Source: Pseudoips prasinana
Lineage: Eukaryota > Arthropoda > Insecta > Lepidoptera > Nolidae
DNA: 64,000 bases
Direction: 5' to 3'
Assembly: GCA_951640165.1 (NCBI GenBank)
Contig: OX621263.1
Span: 22,501-86,500, forward strand
The notes below the pieces were generated by a model. It was not told the origin of the DNA. It was given only the letters and a program-made list of their open reading frames with translations, and did not search any database. The translations under genes were made by a program, and so were the position numbers. Positions within the stretch are counted from its first letter, which is position 1. Each line of letters begins with the position of its first letter. Of this stretch, positions 39,498 to 48,253 are shown one piece after another.

Positions 39498-41606
39498 ATC
39501 GGACATCACACCCTCCTCCTCCACAGCCGCCGAGGTCCCAGCTACTGGGGTGGCGGTGGCAGCGACAGGCCGGGTCGGCGCCTGCACTTTGCCCTTCTTA
39601 AGGGGAGGAGTACAATTCCTCCCCTTCATAATGTGGGCCGCAGGGCGGCCACTGGCGGCACACACCGCGCAGTGCGGTGCGGTGGCCTCGCAGAAGGCGG
39701 CTTTGTGCCCCTCCTTGCCGCAGCGGTAGCAGCTGTCCGTCCTGTCGACACTGGACGAACAGAGGGCCCGGGTGTGACCGATGCCGAAGCACCGGTAACA
39801 CCTCAGCGGCAGGACCTCAAGGGCCCGGACCGCCGCCGAGCTGAACCCGACGGCGAGCCGTCCCTTCTCGAGGACAGCTTTGGCAGCGGCGACTGGGCAC
39901 TCCAGGCGAATTGCGCCCATGCCGCCGCGCCCGGGCCTGATGCCCCCGCCCTGCACCGCCGCGGCTGCGCAACCCCCAATGGCTGCGATCGCTGCCACCA
40001 CCTCCTCCTTGGTGACGGAGTCGTCCAGATCCGTCACCTCGATGGCCGCCGACTTCACCGGCCTGGCCACCTTTGCCGCGTCCGCAATGACCTCTTGCAG
40101 CTTCGCTGCGAAGAGGTCAGCGTTTTTTCCGCCCTCCGCACCCGGGAACTCGAAGATTCGAGCCCCAGCTTGTGTCCGGCGGCACGAGACTTTACCGATC
40201 CCCAGTTTAGTGGGATCGGCACTGGCACGCGCCCGCATCAAAACGGACGTGTATGTCTCGCCCCGCTCCGCAGCCTCTGCGGTGAGTGTCACCACGACGG
40301 CTGCGGTTTTGGGAGGAACTAAGTTCCTCCTGACACCGGCTGGGGTCGAACCCTTCCCCTTTCCCCTGCCAGTCGACTGTGACTGACTGGCAGGGGTGGT
40401 GGCAGAGACGGCTGGGGCTGGGGGGGTGGCTTTCCCCTTCCCTTTTCCCTTGCCAGTCGACTTTGACTGGCTGGGAGTGGTGGTGGCAGGGACGGCAGGG
40501 ACGACAGCTGCCGTCCTTTTGCCCTTGCCCTTCCCCTTACCGACCACCCTCGTCCAGCCCTGCTGGTTGGTCGGGGTGGTAGAAGGGAGAAGGGCGTCCT
40601 CCGTCTGGGACGTAGGCACCGGCTCCTTTTGCCTCCTGTCCGCCGCAAGCGGCGGCCGGACGATTTTCTCCGGCAAGAGCCGGTCCTCAATTCCTGCTAG
40701 GCAGGAGCGGACAAACGCCCTCTCCTCCGCCATAACTTTGCGGAGGATATCCTCAAGGCCGGCGGAGGAGTCAAGGCCCTCTGTCACAGGTCTGGGCTCA
40801 GCGTGGGATGGCCGGGCCGTGGCTTCAGCCAGCTTTGCGTGCAGCTGGCTGACCTCCGACTGCAGGCGATCGACTTTCGCCTGCAGTTGCCGCGTTTCGT
40901 CGCTGGCTTTGCGGTCGACCAGCTCCGCGACGATGCCCCGCATGCTCGCGGCCCGGCATTTAAGGGACTTCTGAAAAGTCCCTTTTAGGTGGGAGGACTT
41001 GGTGGCAACCTCGACGATCACCTCCTCGTCCTCCAAGGCCATCCGCTTCAGTTCAGCCAGGGAGTGGTCCGCGTACAGGATGTGGGACGCCCCGTACCCG
41101 GACTTGGCACGGGCGACGCGCGCCCGTTCCTCCCTAGCCGCCACCTGCTCCTCCAGGTCTTGTTGGAGCCGCTCCCGCCTGGTTAGGTCCAGCTCGCGCT
41201 GGGCGTCCGCCAAACCCACCTCGTGGGTGTCTGCCACTGTTGTGGGCTTCTTCACCTTCACCTTCTTTTTAGGCTCCTTCGCCGAGCCTGAGCCCGAGGA
41301 GCCATCGGACACGACCTTAAGAAAGGTCCTCTTCCTCGATGCCGATCGGGATCGAGGATCGACCACAATCGAACCCGCATCCGATGTAATGGACTCAATG
41401 TCGGAGTCCGACATGTCGCCCACACTCCCGCCGTAGAAGGCTCTGCCTTCCTCCGACGCTTCAGCGTCGCGTTGGCCCTGAGAAGGGCCTTTTGGTTGGC
41501 CCTGAGAAGGGCCTTTGGGTTGGCCCTGAGAAGGGCCTTTGGGTTGGCCCTGAGAAGGGCCTTTTTTGGCAAAATGCCCGAGAGCATCCCGCAATGGTTT
41601 CGGCAT
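39495..41606 (-). CDS. Family S ORF1 (S9), RNA-binding protein
   Basis: The ATG at 41606 gives MPKPLRDALGHF; the open frame extends further upstream without an ATG. Four GPSQGQPK repeats, acidic region, basic KKKVKVKK segment, coiled coil, Lys-Gly repeats and three C-terminal knuckles (CYRCFGIGHTRALC, CYRCGKEGHKAAFC, CAVC to NC), ending GVMSD just at UAAUG. About 703 residues. Some variable positions relative to S8 cluster in the N-terminal half. Confidence 0.92.
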   Translation of the reverse strand: MPKPLRDALGHFAKKGPSQGQPKGPSQGQPKGPSQGQPKGPSQGQRDAEASEEGRAFYGGSVGDMSDSDIESITSDAGSIVVDPRSRSASRKRTFLKVVSDGSSGSGSAKEPKKKVKVKKPTTVADTHEVGLADAQRELDLTRRERLQQDLEEQVAAREERARVARAKSGYGASHILYADHSLAELKRMALEDEEVIVEVATKSSHLKGTFQKSLKCRAASMRGIVAELVDRKASDETRQLQAKVDRLQSEVSQLHAKLAEATARPSHAEPRPVTEGLDSSAGLEDILRKVMAEERAFVRSCLAGIEDRLLPEKIVRPPLAADRRQKEPVPTSQTEDALLPSTTPTNQQGWTRVVGKGKGKGKRTAAVVPAVPATTTPSQSKSTGKGKGKGKATPPAPAVSATTPASQSQSTGRGKGKGSTPAGVRRNLVPPKTAAVVVTLTAEAAERGETYTSVLMRARASADPTKLGIGKVSCRRTQAGARIFEFPGAEGGKNADLFAAKLQEVIADAAKVARPVKSAAIEVTDLDDSVTKEEVVAAIAAIGGCAAAAVQGGGIRPGRGGMGAIRLECPVAAAKAVLEKGRLAVGFSSAAVRALEVLPLRCYRCFGIGHTRALCSSSVDRTDSCYRCGKEGHKAAFCEATAPHCAVCAASGRPAAHIMKGRNCTPPLKKGKVQAPTRPVAATATPVAGTSAAVEEEGVMSD
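41472..41563 (-). repeat. 24-bp hairpin repeats in ORF1 (S9)
   Basis: Four units (41472, 41496, 41520, 41544), same perfect 6-bp stems as S8. Confidence 0.9.
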
Positions 41607-41763
41607 TCCGATCAAAGCAAATTTCGTAACACACAAGGCAGTTGATTGTTACGATGCACAGTGCACTTTAGCCGTACCCAGTCTGCCACTCCGTTACGGT
41701 GGTCAGAACTGGGACGTTTCCGGGGAACGCGACGTGGACGCAAGCACTGTGGGGTGGTTCCCC
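41607..41763 (-). other. Family S 5' UTR (S9)
   Basis: Distal about 115 bp nearly identical to S8 and S10; the part next to ORF1 differs from S8. Confidence 0.65.
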
Positions 41764-41782
41764 AACCTAACCTAACCTAACC
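41764..41782. repeat. Telomeric array, 19 bp
   Basis: CCTAA units between S9 and S10. Confidence 0.93.
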
Positions 41783-41822
41783 TTTTTTTTTTTTTTTTTT
41801 TTTTTGTTTGCGCTGGGAAAAA

Positions 41823-41896
41823 ATGCGTTACGCATACCCGCCCATTGGGGGATGGACGGGTTATGTGGGACTCTCCGGCTAGCCCGGCATACCCAC
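41823..41896 (-). promoter_or_regulatory. Family S 3' UTR three-hairpin module (S10, representative)
   Basis: Three stems in a row next to the poly(A). ATGCG (41823-41827) pairs with CGCAT (41831-41835). CCCGCCCAT (41837-41845) pairs with 41852-41860 with one G-U in RNA. GTGGG (41865-41869) pairs with CCCAC (41892-41896) and encloses a small CCGG hairpin, followed by TAAA. All S copies except S14 have it. The covariation with D and E argues for a functional RNA, probably the RT recognition element. Confidence 0.75.
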
Positions 41897-42127
41897 TAAA
41901 ATAACCCAGCGGCACTCCCGCATCGTCTGTGTGGAGGAGGACTGGGAAACCGGCACAGCCTTTACGTCCAGTCCCCCACCGACGACCGCCCGCCTTTACA
42001 GCGGGGCCCGCACGCCCCTCCCAAAGTGGAGGGGCCCGGGAACGACCGTGAGTGCTCGGCCGTTCCCGCCCGACGAGGGTGGTGATTGGTGCAATGCGAG
42101 CGAAGGCGCCCCCGCGCCTGTCGCCCG

Positions 42128-45100
42128 CTAATCACCACCAGAAGGAGGGAGGCGACGATCGTACAACCGCCGTCTCCCACCCCTTCTTCGCCTGCGGAGC
42201 GGCGGCGCAAGAGGATCATCCTCCCGCGCGCGCTCCGCCGCCTCCTTTTGCGACATGACATTCTCGCAAAAGGAGGCAACCGCCGCCCAAGCCTCCTCAC
42301 CCCCCAGCATGGAGTTCACCACACTGGGAAGTGAGAGGTCCAATCCGACTACATCGGTCAGGGCACGGCGCAGCTCAGCCCAGGCTGGGCACACCTCGAG
42401 GGTGTGCTGCGCCGTGTCCTCCGCGGCTCCACAGTCGTGGCACGCCGGGGTTTCCTCCCTCCGAATCCGGTGCAGGTGCGTTCCGAAACAGCCATGTCCG
42501 GACAACACCTGCACTAGACGGAACGAGAGGAAACCGTGGGGGCGCTCGAGCCATTCCCGCAGGACTGGACCGAGCGCGTCCAGCGTCCGGCGCCCAAAAG
42601 TGGCGGAGGCGAGGTCCCGTTCCCAGTGCAGGACGATGGCGTCCCTCGCCTCCCGCCGCACGGCCTCCCGCTCTTGCGCGGCGGGGCGCTCACCTAGCGC
42701 CCTACGCCGCGCCGCCCATTCGTACACTCTGGCGAGCACCCATGCCTCCAATTCCCAGGGAGGGGTGCCGGCCAGAGCGCACGCCGCCGCAAAGCCCACT
42801 GAGCGGTAGGCTCTCGCCACCCGCTGTGCAATGGCCCGTTGGGGCCTGCGGATGGCGGTTGCATTCTCCCTCCTGTGGAGGGAGTCCGCCCAGATGGGTG
42901 CCCCGTAAAGGGCCATGCTCTTGAGGATGCCGGCATAGAGGCGCCGGCATCGCTCCTTGGGCCCTCCGAGGTTTGGGAGGAGCCACGAGAGGGCATCCGC
43001 GGCTTGCAGCAGGCGCGTCGACAGCCCGCTGAAGTGCGGGCCGAAGCGCCACCTGCTGTCCAGCACGAGACCCAGATACTTCATCTGGGCCCCGACCCCT
43101 ATCCGGACGCCCTCCACCACGATGTGGGCGTCAGGAGGGCAGCGCTGCCGAGGCCCGTGAAAGAACACGGCCTCGGTCTTGTTCAGCGCCACCCTCAAAC
43201 CGAGCTGGCGGATCCTGCCTGCCACTAAGGATCCGCCAGCTGAGGCCAGACAGGCCGCCTCCCTAAATTCCCTCCCCCGGGCAACGAGGAGAGTGTCATC
43301 CGCGTAGCAGATGACACTCGTGCCCTGGAGGAGGGTGCCCCGCAGGAGCCAATCGAATCCGATGTTCCACAAGAGGGGCCCTAGCACCGAGCCTTGTGGA
43401 ACACCGGATTCCGCGCCGTAGCGCCTGATCCTGGCCGTCCTGTCCGCCAGGAGGACCTCCCGGTCCTCCAGGTAGTTGGCCAGGATCATCCGCAGATATT
43501 GGGGCACTCCGTGGTACCGGAGTGCCTCCAATATGGTTGTGTGGGGCACGGAGTTGAAGGCGTTGGCGATGTCAAACGACACCGCCAACACTCCGTCCCC
43601 AGCCCCAACCGCCTCCTGCACTTGGCCCCTGAGTAGGGCCACCGCGTCGACCGTCGAACGCCCCTGTCGAAACCCGAACTGGGCGTCCGACAGGTCTGGC
43701 CCTACCTCCCGCAACTGGCTATTGAGCCGGGTGGCGATGATCCCCTCGAACAATTTACCGACCTCATCGAGCAGGACGATGGGCCGGTATGCCGAGGGGG
43801 AGTCCACCGGGCGTCCCTCCTTCCGGAGCAGGCAAAGCTGCCCCTCCTTCCAGATCTTCGGGAACCTCCCAGCCGTCAGGCACGCGCTGAAGAGGTCCCG
43901 AAACCTCTCCTCCATGAGGGACGCCGCGATGGCCACCACCCGTGCGGGGACACCATCCGGTCCAGGGGCCGTCTTCTTCGCGCGGAGGGACAGAACCCCC
44001 GCGCGAAGTTCCTCCACCGATACTGGAGGGACCTCCTCCTCCGGCGAAGCCACCACCCCCCCCAGTGGGGGGTTCATCGTTGGTGGGGTGAATTCGGTCC
44101 TGCGCGGAAACAGTGACCGAACCACCCCATCCAGCAACGCCGGCTCTAGGGTCTCCGTTAGTGGGGGGCCATAAGGGCGCAGCTGGCTCCGCGCCTGCTT
44201 ATACGGCCTCCCAAACGGATCCCTATCGAGTCCCTCCAGCATCTCGGCTTTTGCCGAGTCTTCGGCGGCGCACATTGCCGTCTTGAGGACCGTCTTTGCC
44301 TCCATGTAAGAGGCGTAGAGGCGGTCCTCCTCAGCCTGACATCGGCTGGTGCGCCGCCGACTCCGCGTGTAGGCCCTCCTGGCCTCCACGCACGCGGCCC
44401 GTAGCGCCGCCAGCTCCCCCGTCCACCAATAAACGGCGCGACGGGGAGGCGGACGGCGAGACCGAGGCATGCTGGAGTTGCACACCTCGGTCAGGGACCT
44501 CCGCAGCTGGACCGCTGCGGCGTCCACGTCCGTCACCTCCACAGGGGGCGAGAGCCAGTCCTCGAGGAACGCTGCCTCCAGGGCTGCCTCCCGGTCCAGG
44601 CGGGTGAGAGCCCACCGCGGGAAGGGAGATTGGCCCGAGCGGGCCATCCCCCGCGGGCTCTGGGTGGAGATGTCGAACCGCACATATCGGTGGTCCGACA
44701 GGGTCTCCACCATCTCCACCCGCCAGTTCACGACGCGTGTGGCTAGCACAGGGGTGGCGAACGACACGTCCACCACTGACCCTCCCTGTTGCCGCACACA
44801 CGTGTGAACATCCCCCCTGTTCAGGAGGGACACGCCGCACGAAGCCGCCCAAAATTCGACGGCGCGCCCCCGGACGTTGCAGGACGCCGCTGAGTTGCCC
44901 CAGGCCACCGACTTGGCGTTCAGGTCGCCCAACACGACGACCTGACGTGGTGCCGCCCTCCCGACGACTGCCGTAAGGACTTCGAGAAAATCCTCGAAGT
45001 CCCTTAGAGGGCGGTTTGGGGAGAAATAGACCCCGACCAGGGCTATTTCTCCCCACGCGGCGGCCACGTATCCCGGACCCCTCTCTAAAAGCGAGAGGGG

Positions 45101-45298
45101 AGGGGAGTCCGTGGAAGGCCGCGACACCAACGCCACCAAGCCGTCCCGATCACCTAGCCAGCGGCCAGGTATCGAGTACGGCTCGGCGACCACCGCCACG
45201 TCCACCAACCACTCGGCCACGGTCTGCATGAGCAGATCCTGGGCCGCTCTGCAGTGGTTGGTGTTCGCCTGGAGGATGCGATGTTCAATCCTTCCCAT
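42128..45298 (-). CDS. Family S ORF2 (S10): endonuclease and reverse transcriptase
   Basis: 1056 codons, intact. Endonuclease (VAEPYS, LGDLNAKSVAWGN, SDHRY), RT (APGPDG, SFDIANAF, GVPQGS, CYADD) and knuckle CHDCGAAEDTAQHTLEVC as in S8. Diagnostic residues (HWERDLASATFG, VLREW, REFREAACLAS) group its second half with S6, and its first half partly with S15. Starts at the ATG of UAAUG (45296-45300). Confidence 0.95.
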   Translation of the reverse strand: MGRIEHRILQANTNHCRAAQDLLMQTVAEWLVDVAVVAEPYSIPGRWLGDRDGLVALVSRPSTDSPPLSLLERGPGYVAAAWGEIALVGVYFSPNRPLRDFEDFLEVLTAVVGRAAPRQVVVLGDLNAKSVAWGNSAASCNVRGRAVEFWAASCGVSLLNRGDVHTCVRQQGGSVVDVSFATPVLATRVVNWRVEMVETLSDHRYVRFDISTQSPRGMARSGQSPFPRWALTRLDREAALEAAFLEDWLSPPVEVTDVDAAAVQLRRSLTEVCNSSMPRSRRPPPRRAVYWWTGELAALRAACVEARRAYTRSRRRTSRCQAEEDRLYASYMEAKTVLKTAMCAAEDSAKAEMLEGLDRDPFGRPYKQARSQLRPYGPPLTETLEPALLDGVVRSLFPRRTEFTPPTMNPPLGGVVASPEEEVPPVSVEELRAGVLSLRAKKTAPGPDGVPARVVAIAASLMEERFRDLFSACLTAGRFPKIWKEGQLCLLRKEGRPVDSPSAYRPIVLLDEVGKLFEGIIATRLNSQLREVGPDLSDAQFGFRQGRSTVDAVALLRGQVQEAVGAGDGVLAVSFDIANAFNSVPHTTILEALRYHGVPQYLRMILANYLEDREVLLADRTARIRRYGAESGVPQGSVLGPLLWNIGFDWLLRGTLLQGTSVICYADDTLLVARGREFREAACLASAGGSLVAGRIRQLGLRVALNKTEAVFFHGPRQRCPPDAHIVVEGVRIGVGAQMKYLGLVLDSRWRFGPHFSGLSTRLLQAADALSWLLPNLGGPKERCRRLYAGILKSMALYGAPIWADSLHRRENATAIRRPQRAIAQRVARAYRSVGFAAACALAGTPPWELEAWVLARVYEWAARRRALGERPAAQEREAVRREARDAIVLHWERDLASATFGRRTLDALGPVLREWLERPHGFLSFRLVQVLSGHGCFGTHLHRIRREETPACHDCGAAEDTAQHTLEVCPAWAELRRALTDVVGLDLSLPSVVNSMLGGEEAWAAVASFCENVMSQKEAAERAREDDPLAPPLRRRRRGGRRRLYDRRLPPSGGD

Positions 45299-45300
45299 TA
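45296..45300 (-). promoter_or_regulatory. UAAUG stop-start overlap (S10)
   Basis: One-base overlap of ORF1 TAA and ORF2 ATG. Confidence 0.85.
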
Positions 45301-47442
45301 ATGGGACATCGCACCCTCCTCCTCCACAGCCGCCGAGGTCCCAGCAACTGGGGTGGCGGTGGAAGCGACAGGCCGGGTCGGCGCCTGAGTTTTGCCCTTC
45401 TTAAGGGGAGGACTGCAGTTCCTCCCCTTCATTATATGGCCCGCAGGGCGGCCACTGGCGGCACAAACAGCGCAGTGCGGCGCGGAGGCCATGCAGGAGG
45501 CGGCTTTGTGCCCCTCCTTGCCGCAGCGGTAGCAGCTGTCCGTCCTGTCAATGCTGGACGGACAGAGGGCTCGGGTGTGACCGATGCCGAAGCACCGGTA
45601 ACACCGCAGAGGCTGGTCCTCAAGGGCCCGGACCGCCGCCGAGCTGAACCCGACGGCGAGCCGTCCCTTCTCGAGGACGGCTTTGGCAGCGGCGACTGGG
45701 CACTCCAGGCGAATGGTGCCCATGCCGCCGCGCCCGGGCCTGATGCCCCCGCCCTGCACCGCTGCGACTGTGCAGCCCCCAATGGCTGCGACTGCTGCCA
45801 CCACCTCCTCCTTGGTGACGGAGTCGTCGAGATCCGTCACCTCAATGGCCGCCGACTTTACCGGCCTGGCCACCTTCGCGTCGTCCGCAATGACCTCTTG
45901 CAGCTTTGCTGCGAAGAGGTCCGCGTTTTTTCCGCCCTCCGCACCCGGGAACTCGAAGATACGAGCCCCAGCCTGTGTCTTGCGGCATGACACTTTGCCG
46001 ATCCCCAATTTGGTGGGATCGGCACTGGCACGCGCCCGCACCAACATGGACGCGTACGTCACTCCCCGCTCCGCGGCTTTAGCGGTGAGTGTCACCACGA
46101 CGGCCGCGGTCTTGGGAGGAACCAAGTTTCTCTTGGGGCCGGCTGGGGTGGAAGTCTTCCCCTTCCCCTTTCCCTTGCCAGTCGACGACTGACCGGCAGG
46201 GGTGGTGGCGGAGACGGCTGGGGCTGGAGGGGTGCTCTTCCCCTTCCCTTTCCCTTTCCCATTGCCAGTCGGCTGCGACTGGCTGGGAGTGGATGTGGCG
46301 GGAACGGCAGGGACGACAGGTGCCGTCCTTTTGCCCTTGCCCTTCCCCTTGCCAACCACCCTCGTCCAGCCCTGCTGGTTGGTCGGGGTGGTCGAAGGGA
46401 GAAGGGCATCCTCCCTCGTGGAGGTAGGCGCCGGCTCTTCACGCCTCTTGTCCGCCGCAAGTGGTGGTCGGAGGCGTTTCTCCGGCAAGAGCCGGTCCTC
46501 TATTCCCGCTAGGCAGGATCTGACGAAGGCCCGCTCCTCCGCCATGACCCTACGGAGGACATCCTCAAGGCCGGAGGAGGAGGCGAGGCCCTCTGCCGCA
46601 GGTGTAGGTTCGGCTTGGGATGGCCGGGCCGTGGCTTCAGCCAGCTTCAGGTGAAGCTGGCTAACCCCCGACTGCAGGCGATCCACTTTCGCCTGCAGTT
46701 GCCGCGACTCCTCGCTGGCCTTGCGCTCCACAAGCTCCGCCACGATTTCGCGAAGACTCGCGGCCCGGCATTTTAGGGACTTTTGAAAAGTCCCCTTTAA
46801 GTGGGAGGACTTGGCGGCGACCTCCACGATCGCCTCTTCATCCTCCAAGGCCATCCTCTGGAGTTCGGCCAGGGAGTGGTCCGAGTATAGCACGCGGGAC
46901 GCACCATACCCGGACTTGGCACGGGCGACGCGCGCCCGTTCTTCCTGGGCCGCAACCCGCTCCTCCAGCTCTTGCTGGAGCTGCTCCCGCCGTGCCAGAT
47001 CCAACTGCCGCTGGGCATCTGCCAAACCCACGTTGAGAGTGTCCGCCATCGTTGGCTTCTTGGCTTTCACCCTCTTCTTTGAAGAACCCGAAGCCGAGGA
47101 GCCATCCGACCCGTCCTTTAAAAAGGTCTTCCTCTTTCTGGACGCGGATCGCGATCGCGCATCCTCTACCATTGAATCGGCGTCCGATTCAATGGACTCA
47201 ATTTCGGAGTCCGATAAATCGCCCTCCTTCCCGCCGTAGAAGGCCCTGCCTTCTGCCGACGCTGACGCGTCGCGTTGGCCCTGAGAAGGGCCTTTTGGTT
47301 GGCCCTGAGAAGGGCCTTTGGGTTGGCCCTGAGAAGGGCCTTTGGGTTGGCCCTGAGAAGGGCCTTTGGGTTGGCCCTGAGAAGGGCCTTTTGTGACGAA
47401 ATGCCCGAGGGCATCCCGCGCAGGTTTATGCATTTTAGGCAT
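45298..47442 (-). CDS. Family S ORF1 (S10), RNA-binding protein
   Basis: The ATG at 47442 gives MPKMHKPARDALGHF, the same N-terminus as S8. There are five GPSQGQPK repeats, an acidic segment (DLSDSEIESIESDADSM), coiled coil, Lys-Gly repeats and three zinc knuckles, ending GAMSH just before UAAUG. About 714 residues. Confidence 0.92.
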   Translation of the reverse strand: MPKMHKPARDALGHFVTKGPSQGQPKGPSQGQPKGPSQGQPKGPSQGQPKGPSQGQRDASASAEGRAFYGGKEGDLSDSEIESIESDADSMVEDARSRSASRKRKTFLKDGSDGSSASGSSKKRVKAKKPTMADTLNVGLADAQRQLDLARREQLQQELEERVAAQEERARVARAKSGYGASRVLYSDHSLAELQRMALEDEEAIVEVAAKSSHLKGTFQKSLKCRAASLREIVAELVERKASEESRQLQAKVDRLQSGVSQLHLKLAEATARPSQAEPTPAAEGLASSSGLEDVLRRVMAEERAFVRSCLAGIEDRLLPEKRLRPPLAADKRREEPAPTSTREDALLPSTTPTNQQGWTRVVGKGKGKGKRTAPVVPAVPATSTPSQSQPTGNGKGKGKGKSTPPAPAVSATTPAGQSSTGKGKGKGKTSTPAGPKRNLVPPKTAAVVVTLTAKAAERGVTYASMLVRARASADPTKLGIGKVSCRKTQAGARIFEFPGAEGGKNADLFAAKLQEVIADDAKVARPVKSAAIEVTDLDDSVTKEEVVAAVAAIGGCTVAAVQGGGIRPGRGGMGTIRLECPVAAAKAVLEKGRLAVGFSSAAVRALEDQPLRCYRCFGIGHTRALCPSSIDRTDSCYRCGKEGHKAASCMASAPHCAVCAASGRPAGHIMKGRNCSPPLKKGKTQAPTRPVASTATPVAGTSAAVEEEGAMSH
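47275..47390 (-). repeat. 24-bp hairpin repeats in ORF1 (S10)
   Basis: Five units starting at 47275, 47299, 47323, 47347 and 47371, one more than S8 and S9. Confidence 0.9.
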
Positions 47443-47593
47443 AATCCGCAAACTCGTAACACACAAGGCAGTTGATTGTTACGATGCACAGTGCACTTTA
47501 GCCGTACCCAGTCTGCCACTCCGTTACGGTGGTCAGAACTGGGACGTTTCCAGGGAACGCGACGTGGACGCAAGCACTGTGGGGTGGTTCCCC
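47443..47593 (-). other. Family S 5' UTR (S10)
   Basis: About 150 bp, ending in the conserved GGGGAACCACCCC terminus; the distal part is nearly identical to S9. Confidence 0.65.
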
Positions 47594-47607
47594 AACCTAA
47601 CCTAACC
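47594..47607. repeat. Telomeric array, exactly 14 bp
   Basis: AACCTAACCTAACC between S10 and the tail of S11, the length of the target-site duplication seen elsewhere. Confidence 0.9.
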
Positions 47608-47848
47608 TTTTTTTTTTTTTTTGTAGACGCTGGGAAAAAATGCGTTACGCATACCCGCCCATTGGGGGATGGACGGGTTATGTGGGACTCGCCGGGCTAG
47701 TCCCGGGATACCCACTAAAATAACCCAGCGGCACTCCCGCATCGTCTATTTGGAGGAGGACTGGGAAACCGGCACAGCCTTTACGTCCAGTCCCCCACCG
47801 ACGACCGCCCGCCTTTACAGCGGGGCCCGCACGCCCCTCCCTAAGTGG
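47608..47848 (-). mobile_element. Family S element S11 (3' UTR fragment, second subfamily)
   Basis: Poly(T) of 15 then about 226 bp of 3' UTR beginning GTAGACGCTGGG. The third hairpin has the CCGGG inner stem, as in S5. No coding sequence remains. Confidence 0.87.
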
Positions 47849-47872
47849 AACCTAACCTAACCTAACCTAACC
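47849..47872. repeat. Telomeric array, 24 bp
   Basis: CCTAA units between S11 and D2. Confidence 0.93.
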
Positions 47873-47913
47873 TTTTTTTTTTTTTTTTTTTTTTTTTTGA
47901 TAAGGCAGGGGGA

Positions 47914-47974
47914 ATGCTAATGCATGCCACCCGCAAAAAGTGTCTGCGGGTGGGTATGTCGGACTCGCACCGAC
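47914..47974 (-). promoter_or_regulatory. Family D 3' UTR three-hairpin module (D2)
   Basis: ATGC (47914-47917) with GCAT (47922-47925); CCACCCGCA (47927-47935) with 47945-47953, 9 perfect pairs; GTCGG (47958-47962) with CCGAC (47970-47974), loop ACTCGCA, then TAAA. Confidence 0.75.
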
Positions 47975-48253
47975 TAAACCTAACCTGCCGTGGACTTCTT
48001 CTGGCGCCTAATAGGGGGAGCCCCGGGAACGCGGGTATGCTGCTCCGGTGCCCCCCTTTTTGCGCCGTGTCCCAGATGGTCGGGACACGCACCCGGGGAG
48101 AGCTGTGGGTTGCCCTCCCCATTTTGCCGACTCCTGCCAGTACGGCACAGCGACTGCGCCACAAACAGTTCGCTGTCATCCCGGGGCTGCTTGCACGTGG
48201 CGGCAGTAGAGGACACTTCTCATACTGCCACCGCAACCCCGAGGGGAGTAGGG

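Larger units (their letters stand above)
35967..41763 (-). mobile_element. Family S element S9, full length
   Basis: Poly(T) of 36, 3' UTR 36003-36324, intact ORF2 and ORF1 joined by UAAUG, complete 5' end at 41763. Confidence 0.94.
41783..47593 (-). mobile_element. Family S element S10, full length
   Basis: Poly(T) of 23, 3' UTR 41806-42127, intact ORF2 and ORF1 with UAAUG, 5' terminus at 47593. It has five hairpin repeats in ORF1 instead of four. Confidence 0.94.

Noticed and set aside
39213..40322. Long + strand open frame (369 codons) opposite family S
   Set aside because: It is antisense to ORF2 and ORF1 of S9, is arginine/proline-rich from GC bias, matches no domain and recurs as a shadow opposite every S copy.
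41607..41636. ORF1 of S9 (and S10) starting upstream at MCVT
   Set aside because: The first codon there is TTG. An ATG follows shortly downstream and matches the N-terminus of S8.
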